Shown here piece after piece: positions 26,399 to 35,787 of a stretch of 64,000 nt of DNA. Position numbers and translations under genes: made by a program. The DNA is taken from contig JAHQWE010000070.1 of assembly GCA_019633985.1 (NCBI GenBank), positions 1-64,000 of the forward strand. The letters are read 5' to 3'. Origin of the DNA: Acidiferrobacterales bacterium. Its GTDB lineage: Bacteria > Pseudomonadota > Gammaproteobacteria > Arenicellales > Poriferihabitantaceae. Numbering within the stretch: the first letter of the stretch is position 1; each line of letters opens with the position of its first letter. Below the pieces are notes generated by a model. It made no database searches. It saw only the letters and a program-made list of their open reading frames with translations, and had not been told where the DNA came from.

Positions 26399-26806
26399 AG
26401 CAGTTCGCGCGTGTCTATTTAAATGGGTAGGCAGGCAGACCACGAGAAGATAGTCTTATTGTTCCCGGCTAACTGAAAGATTAGAGGGTTGAAACGACCA
26501 ATTCCTCGCTGACTCTACGGCCTTAGAGGCCGATAAGATTTTCAATGAAGACAGTCGAATTGTGCAAACCATATCGGGAGTGTAGTAGTGAGCGATTTGC
26601 ATTCGATAGCTTCACCGATATCGGTTGATGTTCCTACATCTTGTCGTGATTTAACAAGGAAATGCTCCGCTATTCACCACTAGGTCGCGCAGTGTATTCT
26701 CGAATTAAATTAACGAGTGTTGATTACGCGGATGTGGGATACTTCATCGAGTAGTACGTAACGTACGTTATTCTTTGAAAATTTTGAGAACAGCTAAGGT
26801 TAAGCG
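26399..26806. other. 408-bp gene-free region
   Basis: No ORF with coding character or ribosome site on either strand. It contains small dyads: CGGCCTTAGAGGCCG near 26518-26533, CCGATATCGG near 26614-26623, and AACGTACGTT at 26760-26769 beside TACGTA at 26755-26760, about 40 bp before the GNAT gene. Stop codons are dense in all frames. No tRNA-like cloverleaf or terminator was recognised. Confidence 0.5.
26760..26769. promoter_or_regulatory. 10-bp palindrome upstream of the GNAT gene
   Basis: AACGTACGTT, perfect dyad, overlapping the palindrome TACGTA one base upstream. It lies 37 bp before the GNAT start. Possible operator; no regulator can be named. Confidence 0.25.
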
Positions 26807-27250
26807 ATGGTATCACTTAGAATATCGACAAGGAGTGAACTCGCCATTTTCGATCTCATTGATCGCCAGGAACACGCCAGCAATTTCATCACTCAAATTG
26901 GATTAAAAGCGCACCAAGAGATGTATGACAATGCGCTTGCAACCTACTTGAGCATTGAAAATAAAAATATAGAAACATCCGGGTATATTCTTTTGATGCA
27001 CGAACCAGATAAACGTAGTGTGGAATTACGCAGGATCTCTGTGGATCAAGCAAAACGTGGGGTCGGTCAAATTGCAATGATAGAAGTGGAGAAATTTTGC
27101 AAAAGAAATTTCAGCGCACAGAGAATCTGGTTGGACGTGTATGAAGACAATGCTGTTGGAAGACATATTTACGAAAAACTAGGGTATGAGCAGTTCAGCC
27201 TAGAGCGAAGAGATGAAAGAAATTTGCTCTTTTACGAAAAAGCCATTTGA
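26807..27250 (+). CDS. GNAT-family N-acetyltransferase
   Basis: 147 residues. The acetyl-CoA pyrophosphate loop is R-G-V-G-Q-I-A-M near residues 84-91, preceded by the strand V-E-L-R-R-I-S-V and followed by W-L-D-V-Y-E-D-N-A-V-G-R-H-I-Y-E-K-L-G-Y-E, the classic GNAT C-terminal motif. Acceptor substrate unknown (small molecule or protein N-terminus). Isolated, with weak base-composition bias to A+T, in an accessory stretch. Confidence 0.85.
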   Translation: MVSLRISTRSELAIFDLIDRQEHASNFITQIGLKAHQEMYDNALATYLSIENKNIETSGYILLMHEPDKRSVELRRISVDQAKRGVGQIAMIEVEKFCKRNFSAQRIWLDVYEDNAVGRHIYEKLGYEQFSLERRDERNLLFYEKAI

Positions 27251-27342
27251 GCGGATCAAATTTCCGTTGATCCATGCTGTACTCAGAGCGATGAGTATTA
27301 GTTCGCCGGTTATGGTTTAACAGATAAAAGCGGAGCACGTGT

Positions 27343-27711
27343 ATGGATGACGACAATAGTTTTGATTCGGTTTTTGATGGTTTGCGTGAGATATTGATTC
27401 CTTATTCCGAGAAGCTGACGGTGGTTGTTGATCAAGCAGATCATTTCTATCTGGATACCCAATATATAATGAAGAATAAGAAACCGATGTATTTTGCCTC
27501 GGTCAAGCTGAATAAAAATTATGTCAGTTTTCACTTGATGCCTGTCTACGTTTTCACCGACTTACTGAAAGATATCTCCCCGGAATTAAAAAAGCGGATG
27601 CAGGGAAAATCCTGTTTCAATTTTAAAAATTTGGATGGTGATCTGTTTCAAGAGTTGCGTAAACTTACAAAACGCGGATACGCGGAGTATGGAAAGGCAG
27701 GCTATTTGTAG
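27343..27711 (+). CDS. DUF1801-like small protein
   Basis: 122 residues. Features: strands F-A-S-V-K-L and Y-V-S-F-H-L-M-P-V-Y, then I-S-P-E-L-K-K-R-M-Q-G-K-S-C-F-N-F, then a helix E-L-R-K-L-T-K-R-G-Y. This resembles the DUF1801/YdhG-like fold (frataxin-like alpha-beta) by recollection of the M-Q-G-K-S-C-F-N-F segment. Function unknown. GGAG about 11 bp before the ATG. Cytoplasmic, no signal peptide. Confidence 0.6.
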   Translation: MDDDNSFDSVFDGLREILIPYSEKLTVVVDQADHFYLDTQYIMKNKKPMYFASVKLNKNYVSFHLMPVYVFTDLLKDISPELKKRMQGKSCFNFKNLDGDLFQELRKLTKRGYAEYGKAGYL

Positions 27712-27791
27712 TGGTGTTTGGGTTTAATCTGGGACCCGGTGTTTATTCAGTAATCTAAAACAGTATGCATAATTTGGAGTGACTTGTTTTT

Positions 27792-28157
27792 ATGCGGAGC
27801 ATAAAATTCGGTTTGATCGCGGCTCTCGTCGGTAGTCTCTATTTAGTTGTACCGTACAGTGCGGGTAAAAGCTGTCTTGGCATGGAGTGTCTGAAATATA
27901 CGATTGCTTCTATTCCCGTTGTGTTTATCGGTATGCCATGGAGTAAACTTATTTTGGAAACTCCGGTTTCAAATGAAATAAGATCACAAACAATGAGCCG
28001 GGGTTCAGTGTTGCAAAAAGCTTTGTGGCCGAGAATTGGCGGTTACATTTTTTTCTACTTGCTCAATGTTTTTGTCGTTTTCGGTGTTGTGCATCGCCTT
28101 TTTTGTAATATTCGCAAGAAAAGAAACCATCGAAAAGCCAGTCTAAACGGCTCCTAA
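27792..28157 (+). CDS. Small hypothetical membrane protein
   Basis: 121 residues, not recognised. Hydrophobic segments at about 7-23, 37-52 and 84-102, with a basic C-terminal tail (R-K-K-R-N-H-R-K). Two cysteines C28 and C33 lie in the loop between the first two segments, probably periplasmic, and could form a disulfide. GGAG upstream of the ATG. Between DUF1801-like and AhpD-like genes; no functional link is evident. Confidence 0.5.
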   Translation: MRSIKFGLIAALVGSLYLVVPYSAGKSCLGMECLKYTIASIPVVFIGMPWSKLILETPVSNEIRSQTMSRGSVLQKALWPRIGGYIFFYLLNVFVVFGVVHRLFCNIRKKRNHRKASLNGS

Positions 28158-28276
28158 TTGGCAGAGAGTCAATGCTTTGATTTAAATTTGGTGAGGTAAG
28201 TTAGTTTGGTAGCTTGAGTCGCTTAAGGCCAAGTGGTTTTACCGGATTAAGAAGCCAGACAGGGGAGAATTATTCA

Positions 28277-28714
28277 GTGCAAATCAACTACGCAGAAATA
28301 AATCGACGAGCCCTAGAGCTTATGTTGTCTACAAAGAAGCATCTTGTTTCGGTAGATGATCAACTAAAGGCATTGGTCGAGCTACGTGTCTCTCAAGTAA
28401 ACGGGTGCGCCTATTGCGTAGACCTTCATACCCTTGAAGCCCGGGAGTTGGGGGTGGATACGCAAAAACTGGACTGTCTGACAGTGTGGAAAGAAAGCGG
28501 ACTTTTCTCCAAACGTGACAGAGCTGCTTTGGGCTGGGCAGAAGACGTGACCAATATTTCAACTGTTTCTGATATCGACAGGAAGCTAAAGATGATTCTA
28601 CGAGAGTTTTCCGAGGTAGAAGTGGTCGACCTGACATTCGTCATCGCGGTAATGAACAGTTTGAATCGTCTTGCAATCAGTTTCGGTGATAAGCCCGCGA
28701 AGAGGAGTCCGTAG
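28277..28714 (+). CDS. AhpD-like carboxymuconolactone decarboxylase family protein
   Basis: 145 residues from a GTG at 28277, which is preceded by AGGGGAG with 9-base spacing; an in-frame TTG at 28214 lacks such a site. The AhpD-type redox motif is C44-A-Y-C47-x3-H51, after E-L-R-V-S-Q-V-N-G. Members of this branch reduce peroxides or act as peroxidase-linked disulfide proteins (alkylhydroperoxidase core). C-terminal helices with L-N-R-L-A-I-S match the family. No ahpC nearby. Confidence 0.87.
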   Translation: MQINYAEINRRALELMLSTKKHLVSVDDQLKALVELRVSQVNGCAYCVDLHTLEARELGVDTQKLDCLTVWKESGLFSKRDRAALGWAEDVTNISTVSDIDRKLKMILREFSEVEVVDLTFVIAVMNSLNRLAISFGDKPAKRSP

Positions 28715-28825
28715 TTTTGGGAGCAATTCCGATCAGCCCCTTCATCTGTCATTCTCGCAAGCATCCTCTTCACGGTTCGTCTATCTGCGTTCTTCCCAAT
28801 CACTCAAACTCCGTCGACGGGGGTG

Positions 28826-28897
28826 TCAAAAGAATACTGGAAGATTGGCGCCGACTATGGCGCCGATCATGACGCCTAAAAGAATAAAATCTGACAT
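28826..28897 (-). CDS. Possible 23-residue hydrophobic micropeptide
   Basis: ATG at 28897 preceded by AGGGA on the minus strand with 10-base spacing; ends with TGA at 28826. The peptide is mostly one hydrophobic helix with I-G-A-I-V-G-A, like a single TM segment. It is divergent from the LysR gene at 29005 with about 107 bp between starts, a place where a LysR target gene would normally begin. It may be a real micropeptide, a leader peptide, or the remnant of a lost gene. Confidence 0.3.
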   Translation of the reverse strand: MSDFILLGVMIGAIVGANLPVFF

Positions 28898-29004
28898 GTT
28901 GCTGTTTCCCTATGGAATGTTGTTGACATACAGGGAGTATAGTATTGAATATATTTCAATAAAAACGATATATATTCATCTTTAAGTTGATTTAAAATCA
29001 ATAC

Positions 29005-29892
29005 ATGACTTTGATTCAACTTCGTACTCTCATTTCGATTGCCGAAACCAATAGCTTTACTCTCGCTGCGGATCGATTGTTTATCACCGCTTCAGCGGTG
29101 TCTCATCAGATGCGAGATCTAGAGGAGGAGCTGAACATCGCGCTTTTTGATCGCTCTACCCGCCCCCCTACATTGAACGGCCATGGACATGCCGTCGTCG
29201 AACGCGGTCGTGCTTTAATTCAGCAATTCGATACCCTGGTAGAGCTGGCGAAATCCCCTGGTGAAATCGGTGGGCAGCTGATGCTGGGGTGCGTAAGTGG
29301 CGTATCCAGTGCATTGATTCCAGAGGCCTTAGCCAGGCTGCGGGCTTCGCATCCTGCTGTTCGAGTGAGTATTGAAGAGGGTTTGTCTGAAGCACTGTCG
29401 CATCGCGTTTATCGGCGAGAGCTGGATGCGGCGATAATTACCGCCTTACCGGAAACCGACCCGGAACTGAAGTCAATTCTGATTACCGAAGAAGCGATGA
29501 TGGTAGTGGCGCCTCGTGATTGTCCTTACTCGAAATGGCAGGATGTGTTGTCTTCTTATCCGTTCATTCGGCTGAATCGACGTGCGGGAATGGGTAGGGT
29601 AATTGATCGTGAGGTTAGAGCAAACCGTATCAATGTTGAGGAGGCGATGGAGCTCGATTCTTCTGCGGCGGTGGTAGGGATGGCACGTGCTGGACTTGGA
29701 GCAGGGGTAGTCCCCGAAGGTCGACTACGCTACGCCACTGAAGACGAAGTAAAAGTCATGCCATTCGGGAATCCGCCTATCCATCGACAGGTAGTACTGG
29801 TTGAGCGCCGTAATAATCCACGTTCTGATTTATCGCAACTTGTTTATGACGAGGTCAGGCGGATCACGAAGGAAAAAAGCAACTCCAGTTGA
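29005..29892 (+). CDS. LysR-family transcriptional regulator
   Basis: 295 residues. HTH from about 5 to 60 (L-I-S-I-A-E-T-N-S-F-T-L-A-A-D-R-L and S-A-V-S-H-Q-M-R-D-L-E-E-E-L), effector-binding domain with G-Q-L-M-L-G-C-V-S-G-V and a later G-A-G-V-V-P-E. Target unknown: no complete divergent gene is present upstream, only a 23-residue ORF. Upstream region is AT-rich with runs of A and T that fit a promoter. Confidence 0.9.
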   Translation: MTLIQLRTLISIAETNSFTLAADRLFITASAVSHQMRDLEEELNIALFDRSTRPPTLNGHGHAVVERGRALIQQFDTLVELAKSPGEIGGQLMLGCVSGVSSALIPEALARLRASHPAVRVSIEEGLSEALSHRVYRRELDAAIITALPETDPELKSILITEEAMMVVAPRDCPYSKWQDVLSSYPFIRLNRRAGMGRVIDREVRANRINVEEAMELDSSAAVVGMARAGLGAGVVPEGRLRYATEDEVKVMPFGNPPIHRQVVLVERRNNPRSDLSQLVYDEVRRITKEKSNSS

Positions 29893-30196
29893 AAGTTGGC
29901 TCTAATACCTAACATCATTAATTTTGTGCAGAAGAAAACAACTAATGTACTTGACGAGCAGAGTGGTTGTTAGGGGATAACGAAAGTCGTTCGCGGTTTC
30001 AATCTTTAAATTCTCCGCGTGTATCAACTTGCACTGTTCGTGTCGACATAGAGTGTCAAAGTGATTCTTTTATGAGACACATGCAGCATTAGGTCCATCG
30101 GCCCGCAAATTCATTTCTCTGCAAAATATCCTGCCGTGCGATCGGGATTTGTACGCTCGACTTCGGTGTTTCAATGTGTCAACGAAAGGGTATGGT
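29893..30196. other. 304-bp gene-free region between convergent genes
   Basis: Separates the LysR gene from the 3' end of the hybrid kinase. No coding ORF, no clear rho-independent terminator with a T-run and no repeat was found. It is more than the usual convergent gap and could hide an RNA, but nothing in the sequence supports one directly. Confidence 0.4.
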
Positions 30197-33100
30197 CTAA
30201 GCCATTTCCACCGCAGAAGATTGCTCTTTCTTTTCAGCATGAGCGCGTTTCAGCATGGATCGCAATGAAGATGGATCTACGGGTTTAGGTAGAAAAAATA
30301 CGCCGCTCGCCCTGGCCTGGTTTCTCACTGCAGGATCTTGTTCAGCAGAAATGATGATGCCTGTGGCTACTTGGTACTCTTCTCTCGCTTTCATCACCAG
30401 ATCGAAACCGCTTAATCGATCACCCAAACTGTAGTCAGCAACGATCACGTCAAATCGATGATGAGCGAAAGCATTGATTGAGCTTTGTACGTCTGAACAA
30501 GCGACTACCTCGCAACCCCAACGTTTCAAGAGAAGTGTTGTAGCCTCCAATACATCGTCCATATCTTCCACGCAGATAACCTGTAAACCTTCCATTCTGC
30601 CAAGAGGAGTCCATCGTTTTCGGCTTGGGTAGGTCACCACATTGTTTTCTTTTTGCATCGGCAAGGTCACACTAAAATTACTTCCTCGTCCAAGGACTGA
30701 TCGTACCCGTACAGGATGTGCCAGAATCTGAGAGAGTCGCTGAGTGATCGACAAACCAAGTCCGAGCCCTTTGTCTTCACGGTTATCCTGCGAAGCGTCG
30801 ATTTGAAAAAACTCTCGGAATATTACGTTTAAATCGTTTTCCGCAATACCGATGCCAGTATCAATTACCTGCACTTCCAACTTGTCTTCCTGCTTTCGAC
30901 AGCCCACCAGAATTGTTCCTGATTCGGTATAGCGAATCGCGTTGGAAATGAAGTTTTGCAGCATGGATCGTAGTAACCTGCGATCACTTCGTACCCCAAT
31001 ATGACGCTTGCGTACCTTAAGCTTCAACCCGCGGCGTTCAGCTAGGGGTGCCATTTCAATCTCCAGTTCGCTGAGTAGTTCGTATATGTCGAAAGATGCG
31101 ATTTCTGCTGTGAGCGAACCGGAATCCAGCTTGGAAATATCGAGTAAGGCGCGAAGGAGTTTGTCGGCACTGACAAGAGAGTGATCGACCTTTCCGGCGA
31201 GATCAAACACCTCCTGATCTTCTTGCGCAGGGTGCTCACGAATACTCTGATTAAATAGTCTTGCAGCATTAATAGGCTGAAGTAGATCGTGACTTGCCGC
31301 AGCGAGAAACTGCGTCTTGCCCTCAGTAACCTGTTGCAGTCGCTTATTAAGTTGCTCAAGATCTCGAGTGCGATCTGCAACTCGCATCTCCAGTTCTTCA
31401 TTGACCTTTCTGAGTAATGCCTCAGCGGCAACAGTTTGGGTGGTGTCGGTAAAGCTGGTGACGAACCCGCCACCAGGCATAGGATTACCCTGAGACTTTA
31501 TATATCGACCGTTTTTTCTTTGGCGTTGATAGCTATGAGGTTGTCCTGCGGTGAGATGGGTCATCCGCTTGGTAACATGTTGCTCAACATCGCCAGGGCC
31601 ACACTCGCCTCTCTCTGCATTGAACCGAATCAGGTCTTCGACCGGCATACCCACATAGAGAAAATCGTTCGGGTAATCGAACAATTCGATATATCGATTG
31701 TTCCATGCAACCAGCCTTTGCTCGCTATCGATAACGCTAATACCCTGCGTAATATTTTCAAATCCAGCCTGTAGTAATTCGCGGTTAAAGGTAATCGCCT
31801 GGGAGGTTTCATCCATGAGCAGAACAAGATCTTCCGCACTGATATCTTCACCAAGCAGTGTCTGCGCAACAACATGCCGAGCAGATGAAGCGCCAATCAC
31901 CGAAGCGATAACACGTTCAATATCTCGCACTAGTTGCGGGCTTACTGGGTCATCAGGATTGAGTGGTTCGGTATTGGATTCGTGGCGGCGGAAGATGTCG
32001 GCCGCACTTTTTTCACCAACAATGCTTTCACAGAGAGTGCGTGCGTCCTTGATACATGCCACAGTTTGTTCGCTGCGTCCAACGCCGATTTCCTGTTCAA
32101 CAGGACTTGAATGCAGGAAGATACTGGCCTGAATTTTATCGATCAAAGAAGGGGTGTAGCGGACAGAACCAATGATGATTCCAGCCGCATTCAATAACAG
32201 GCTCCAGAAGACACCGTGCGTAAGAGGTGGTAATCCCGTTAAACCAAAAAGGTGTTGTGGATGGGCCCAGCTAGCAGTGGTGAAGATCAGATTCAGCTGC
32301 GCAGTGTCGACAAAATTGGGTAGTAACAAACAATAGGCCCAGGTGGCAAACCCGGCGATCAAGCCCGCCATCGCACCGCGACGGTTAGCACCTTGCCAGT
32401 ACAATCCTGCGAGTACTACGGGTGCAAATTGAGCGATTGCGGCAAAGGACAGCAAACCAATATTCGCTAATCCCTGCGTGGTATCAGAAAGCAAATAGTA
32501 GCCGTAAGAGAACAACATGATCAGGCCAATCACGATACGTCGGATGATCAGGATGATGCGATTGATGTCCGGTCGTTGCAAAATGCGCAGAGACTTCATA
32601 TTGATCAAAATGGGCATCACAATGTCGTTACATACCATTGTGCTCAAGCTGATTGCAGCGACAATTACCATTCCAGTTGCCGCAGACAGACCGCCAATAA
32701 ACGCCATCGTCGCGAGAAAAGTTTCCCCGCGTGCAAGCGGCATGCTTAGCACATAGAGATCTGCATTGCTTCCAATCGGCATGTAAGTATTCCCCACCAG
32801 TGCAATAGGAAGCACGACAATGCTGATTAATAGCAGGTAGGTCGGCAACAACCAGCGAGCTGTATTGACCTGATTGGGACTGTTTGCTTCAACCACCGTT
32901 ACGTGAAACTGCCGCGGCAGTAACAAGATAGCTGACATGCTCAACATCATTTTGGTGAGAAACTCGATGGTGGAGCCTGAGCCGGAGGTGGCTGAGCTGG
33001 AAGTCACTCCTGGGTCTAGCCAGCTGAGCGCAAAAACATCGGTTGAGTTCACTAGCAGCTGATAAGAGAAATATCCCACCATTAATATAGCGATTAGTTT

Positions 33101-33691
33101 GACAATCGATTCAAACGCTATAGCTTTGATTAACCCAAGATGATGCTCGGTGGAGTTAAGGTGACGAGTACCAAACAGGATGGTAAAGATCGCGAGCATG
33201 ATGGCACTGTACAACGCGGTATCGCCCAGCAGACTTTCTGTATCTGCTGCTTCAGCCGTGATGGTATTGAATGCCATCGAAATTGCCTGTAGTTGCAGGG
33301 AGATGTAGGGTAGCGAGCCAACTACCGCGATGCAGGTCACGAGAATGGCAACTTGTCTGCTCTTGCCATAGCGTGAAGAAATAAAGTCCGAAATGGAGGT
33401 GATGTTTTGCTGTTTACTAACGCTGATTATGCGCTGAATAAAACGATAGCCAAATAGAAACAGCAGAATCGGCCCAAGGTAAATGGCAAAGAAATCCCAA
33501 CCACGGGTAGCCGCCGTGCCGACAGCGCCAAAGAATGTCCATGAGGAACAGTAGACCGCCAGGGATAAACTGTAGACCACCGCCGATGTCGTTCGAGGAT
33601 ACCCGCGGTCACCCCGATAGGCGATATAAAACAACAGGCAGATATACAAAATGCCTGCGAGTGCCAGTACTTGGGTGGAAATAATGCTCAT
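30197..33691 (-). CDS. Symporter-fused hybrid histidine kinase, MxtR-like
   Basis: 1164 residues from ATG 33691 (a TTG one codon earlier is possible). About 1-500: 13-TM sodium:solute symporter domain (Y-C-S-S-W-T-F-F-G-A-V-G near 50). PAS domain about 640-750 (G-I-S-V-I-D-S-E-Q-R), coiled linker, HisKA with phospho-acceptor histidine about 797 in A-A-S-H-D-L-L-Q-P-I, HATPase with D-T-G-I-G and G-L-G-L-G-L-S, and a C-terminal receiver with D about 1085 in V-A-D-Y-S-L-G. This is the layout of MxtR/CrbS sensors of two-carbon metabolism in pseudomonads and vibrios. The ErdR-like regulator at 20471 is the likely partner. Confidence 0.9.
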   Translation of the reverse strand: MSIISTQVLALAGILYICLLFYIAYRGDRGYPRTTSAVVYSLSLAVYCSSWTFFGAVGTAATRGWDFFAIYLGPILLFLFGYRFIQRIISVSKQQNITSISDFISSRYGKSRQVAILVTCIAVVGSLPYISLQLQAISMAFNTITAEAADTESLLGDTALYSAIMLAIFTILFGTRHLNSTEHHLGLIKAIAFESIVKLIAILMVGYFSYQLLVNSTDVFALSWLDPGVTSSSATSGSGSTIEFLTKMMLSMSAILLLPRQFHVTVVEANSPNQVNTARWLLPTYLLLISIVVLPIALVGNTYMPIGSNADLYVLSMPLARGETFLATMAFIGGLSAATGMVIVAAISLSTMVCNDIVMPILINMKSLRILQRPDINRIILIIRRIVIGLIMLFSYGYYLLSDTTQGLANIGLLSFAAIAQFAPVVLAGLYWQGANRRGAMAGLIAGFATWAYCLLLPNFVDTAQLNLIFTTASWAHPQHLFGLTGLPPLTHGVFWSLLLNAAGIIIGSVRYTPSLIDKIQASIFLHSSPVEQEIGVGRSEQTVACIKDARTLCESIVGEKSAADIFRRHESNTEPLNPDDPVSPQLVRDIERVIASVIGASSARHVVAQTLLGEDISAEDLVLLMDETSQAITFNRELLQAGFENITQGISVIDSEQRLVAWNNRYIELFDYPNDFLYVGMPVEDLIRFNAERGECGPGDVEQHVTKRMTHLTAGQPHSYQRQRKNGRYIKSQGNPMPGGGFVTSFTDTTQTVAAEALLRKVNEELEMRVADRTRDLEQLNKRLQQVTEGKTQFLAAASHDLLQPINAARLFNQSIREHPAQEDQEVFDLAGKVDHSLVSADKLLRALLDISKLDSGSLTAEIASFDIYELLSELEIEMAPLAERRGLKLKVRKRHIGVRSDRRLLRSMLQNFISNAIRYTESGTILVGCRKQEDKLEVQVIDTGIGIAENDLNVIFREFFQIDASQDNREDKGLGLGLSITQRLSQILAHPVRVRSVLGRGSNFSVTLPMQKENNVVTYPSRKRWTPLGRMEGLQVICVEDMDDVLEATTLLLKRWGCEVVACSDVQSSINAFAHHRFDVIVADYSLGDRLSGFDLVMKAREEYQVATGIIISAEQDPAVRNQARASGVFFLPKPVDPSSLRSMLKRAHAEKKEQSSAVEMA

Positions 33692-33974
33692 CAATCAATT
33701 TTTTTCAAAATGAAAACCTACCATATTTAGCAAGCTTTTGATCAAAATAAAGATGTCGGTCGTATGAGTAAACTCATCGATTTGAAAGTAGGCTTGAGAA
33801 ATAGGGCGACTTACTGTGTTTTCAGTATGCAGGGGCCATTGTGGTTACCCTCTGAAAAACGAAACACGGTATCTTGGTGCTCGGTTGCCGCGGTGGTTAG
33901 CCCCAATTCCTCATGCTTTGCAACTATTGACGCTTTCTGTTATTACCCCGAGTTGACCCTAATGACGAAACGCC

Positions 33975-34457
33975 ATGTTGATTGAAAAAGATAAAATTGT
34001 GGGCTTCCACTACCGACTCCACGAAGGTGATCAGGTGTTGGAAGATTCCTATGCAGAGAATCAGCCGGTACTCTATATGCAGGGACGCAACGGCATTCTT
34101 GACGCTTTGGAAGCCGAGCTCGAGGGTAAGCAAAGGGGAGACAAGATAGATGTGACACTGCCCCCAGAGAAGGCCTACGGCATCAGAAAGCCAGATGCTG
34201 TCGAGCGTATCCCGGTAAAGTATTTGATCGGAAATAAGAAGCCCCGTAAAGGTCAGATCGTGCAGGTAAATACCCAGCATGGCCCGCGCGAGGTTGTGGT
34301 GCTTAAGGTCGGTCGCTTTAATGTGGATGTTGATACCAATCACCCAATGTCCGGAAAAACGCTGCGCTTTGACATCGAGATTACTGAGGTCAGAGAACCC
34401 ACTGAAGAGGAAATCAGCCACGGTCACGCCCACGGTGCTGGTGGACATCAGCACTAG
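33975..34457 (+). CDS. slyD: FKBP-type peptidyl-prolyl isomerase SlyD
   Basis: 160 residues. N-terminal FKBP half (V-L-E-D-S and G-I-L-D-A-L-E), insert-in-flap chaperone domain (about 70-125: P-P-E-K-A-Y-G-I-R, V-N-T-Q-H-G-P-R), then the closing FKBP strand N-H-P-M-S-G-K-T-L-R-F. The tail has six histidines in H-G-H-A-H-G-A-G-G-H-Q-H, shorter than in E. coli but still a nickel-binding site. Cytosolic folding helper. It starts a pair with the M24 gene 22 bp downstream. Confidence 0.93.
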   Translation: MLIEKDKIVGFHYRLHEGDQVLEDSYAENQPVLYMQGRNGILDALEAELEGKQRGDKIDVTLPPEKAYGIRKPDAVERIPVKYLIGNKKPRKGQIVQVNTQHGPREVVVLKVGRFNVDVDTNHPMSGKTLRFDIEITEVREPTEEEISHGHAHGAGGHQH

Positions 34458-34479
34458 TACGTCAATACCTGACTGAATT

Positions 34480-35667
34480 ATGTTGAATTCATCTTTTAGT
34501 AAGACGCCAAACAGAGGATTCCCTGAATCCGAATTTGCCGAAAGGACACAGCGACTACAAAGCGCAATGCACGACGCAGGCTGTGACGCTGTCGTTCTGA
34601 CCACAGAGCCAAACGTTCGTTATTTCAGCGGTTTCTTTACTCAGTTTTGGCAAAGTCCCACTCGTCCCTGGTTCTTAATCATTCCTTCGGCGGGAAAGCC
34701 GGTCGCAGTGATTCCAGAGATTGGCAGTGCCGGTATGGCAGATACTTGGATTGAAGATATCCGAACCTGGTCATCACCAAGGCCGGAGGATGATGGGATC
34801 TCATTACTGGTGGAAGCTGTTGATGAATTGCCCCGCCGTTTCGGGAAGGTAGGTATGACGCTTGGGGCGGAAACTATGTTACGAATGCCGCAACGCAACT
34901 TTGAACATTTTCGGAATAAATTAAGTGGGAGAGAAGTCATCGATGTCGGGGCTATCCTCCACCAGCAAAGGATGGTGAAGTCGACGCTGGAGATTGAAAA
35001 GACCAGATATATCTGTGGTATTGCTTCCGAGGCGTTTGCCAACGTAGAAAACTATGCACGCGCCGGAATGAGCGAGAGAGAAGTGTGTAAGCAAATGCAA
35101 TTGGATCTGCTGTCATCGGGTGCCGACACTGCAGGTTATATGGTTGCTGGTTCGGGCAAAGGGGGATATGACAGTATCATTATGGGGCCCACTAATCGCC
35201 AATTAGCAACTGGGGATATTCTAATCATCGATACTGGCTCTACGTGGGATGGCTACTTTTGTGACTTTGATCGTAACTGGGGGTTTGAGACCGCGGATGA
35301 TGCGTCGCTGAGGGCGTATGAAGTTGTTTGGAAGGCGACAGAAGCCGGGTTTATGGCAGCGCGCCCTGGCGCAACTACTTCAGATGTCTGGCGTGCAATG
35401 AATGAGGTGATGGTTGATGGAGGTAGCCTGGGCAACGAAGTCGGTCGATTGGGTCATGGTCTCGGTATCGAATTAACCGAGCGTCCGTCAAATACCAGCG
35501 ATGATGGCACCCCTCTCAAGGCTGGGATGATTCTGACTTTGGAGCCCGGAATGACTTTTGCAGCTGGAAAACAGATGGTGCATGAAGAGAATATTGTGAT
35601 TACCGATGATGGCGCGGAATGGCTAACCCAACGGGCTGCGCCGGAAATGCCCGTTTTGAAAAATTAA
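34480..35667 (+). CDS. M24-family metallopeptidase / creatinase-like (Xaa-Pro peptidase type)
   Basis: 395 residues. N-terminal creatinase/prolidase domain up to about 165, then a pita-bread catalytic domain with all five dinuclear metal ligands: D251 in I-I-D-T-G-S, D in C-D-F-D-R-N-W, H in G-H-G-L-G-I-E, E in L-E-P-G-M and E in H-E-E-N-I-V. Likely a proline-specific peptidase; but the family also includes creatinase, ectoine hydrolase and DMSP lyase DddP, so the substrate is open. 22 bp after slyD. Confidence 0.82.
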   Translation: MLNSSFSKTPNRGFPESEFAERTQRLQSAMHDAGCDAVVLTTEPNVRYFSGFFTQFWQSPTRPWFLIIPSAGKPVAVIPEIGSAGMADTWIEDIRTWSSPRPEDDGISLLVEAVDELPRRFGKVGMTLGAETMLRMPQRNFEHFRNKLSGREVIDVGAILHQQRMVKSTLEIEKTRYICGIASEAFANVENYARAGMSEREVCKQMQLDLLSSGADTAGYMVAGSGKGGYDSIIMGPTNRQLATGDILIIDTGSTWDGYFCDFDRNWGFETADDASLRAYEVVWKATEAGFMAARPGATTSDVWRAMNEVMVDGGSLGNEVGRLGHGLGIELTERPSNTSDDGTPLKAGMILTLEPGMTFAAGKQMVHEENIVITDDGAEWLTQRAAPEMPVLKN

Positions 35668-35787
35668 CAACCGTTACAATTGAAGCGATAACGGCTCATC
35701 GGGCTTTGTAAAGGCATGGGAGTATTAAGCATTGTCTTGATTATGCCGATCGTCTGATGAACGGGGAGTCGGAGTTATAATGGCCCT

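Noticed and set aside
29893-30196. Small RNA in the gap after the LysR gene
   Set aside because: No promoter-terminator pair and no stable hairpin seen, so a call would be a guess.
33764-33985. 73-residue ORF upstream of slyD
   Set aside because: No ribosome site, overlaps the slyD start in another frame, and its composition is not protein-like.
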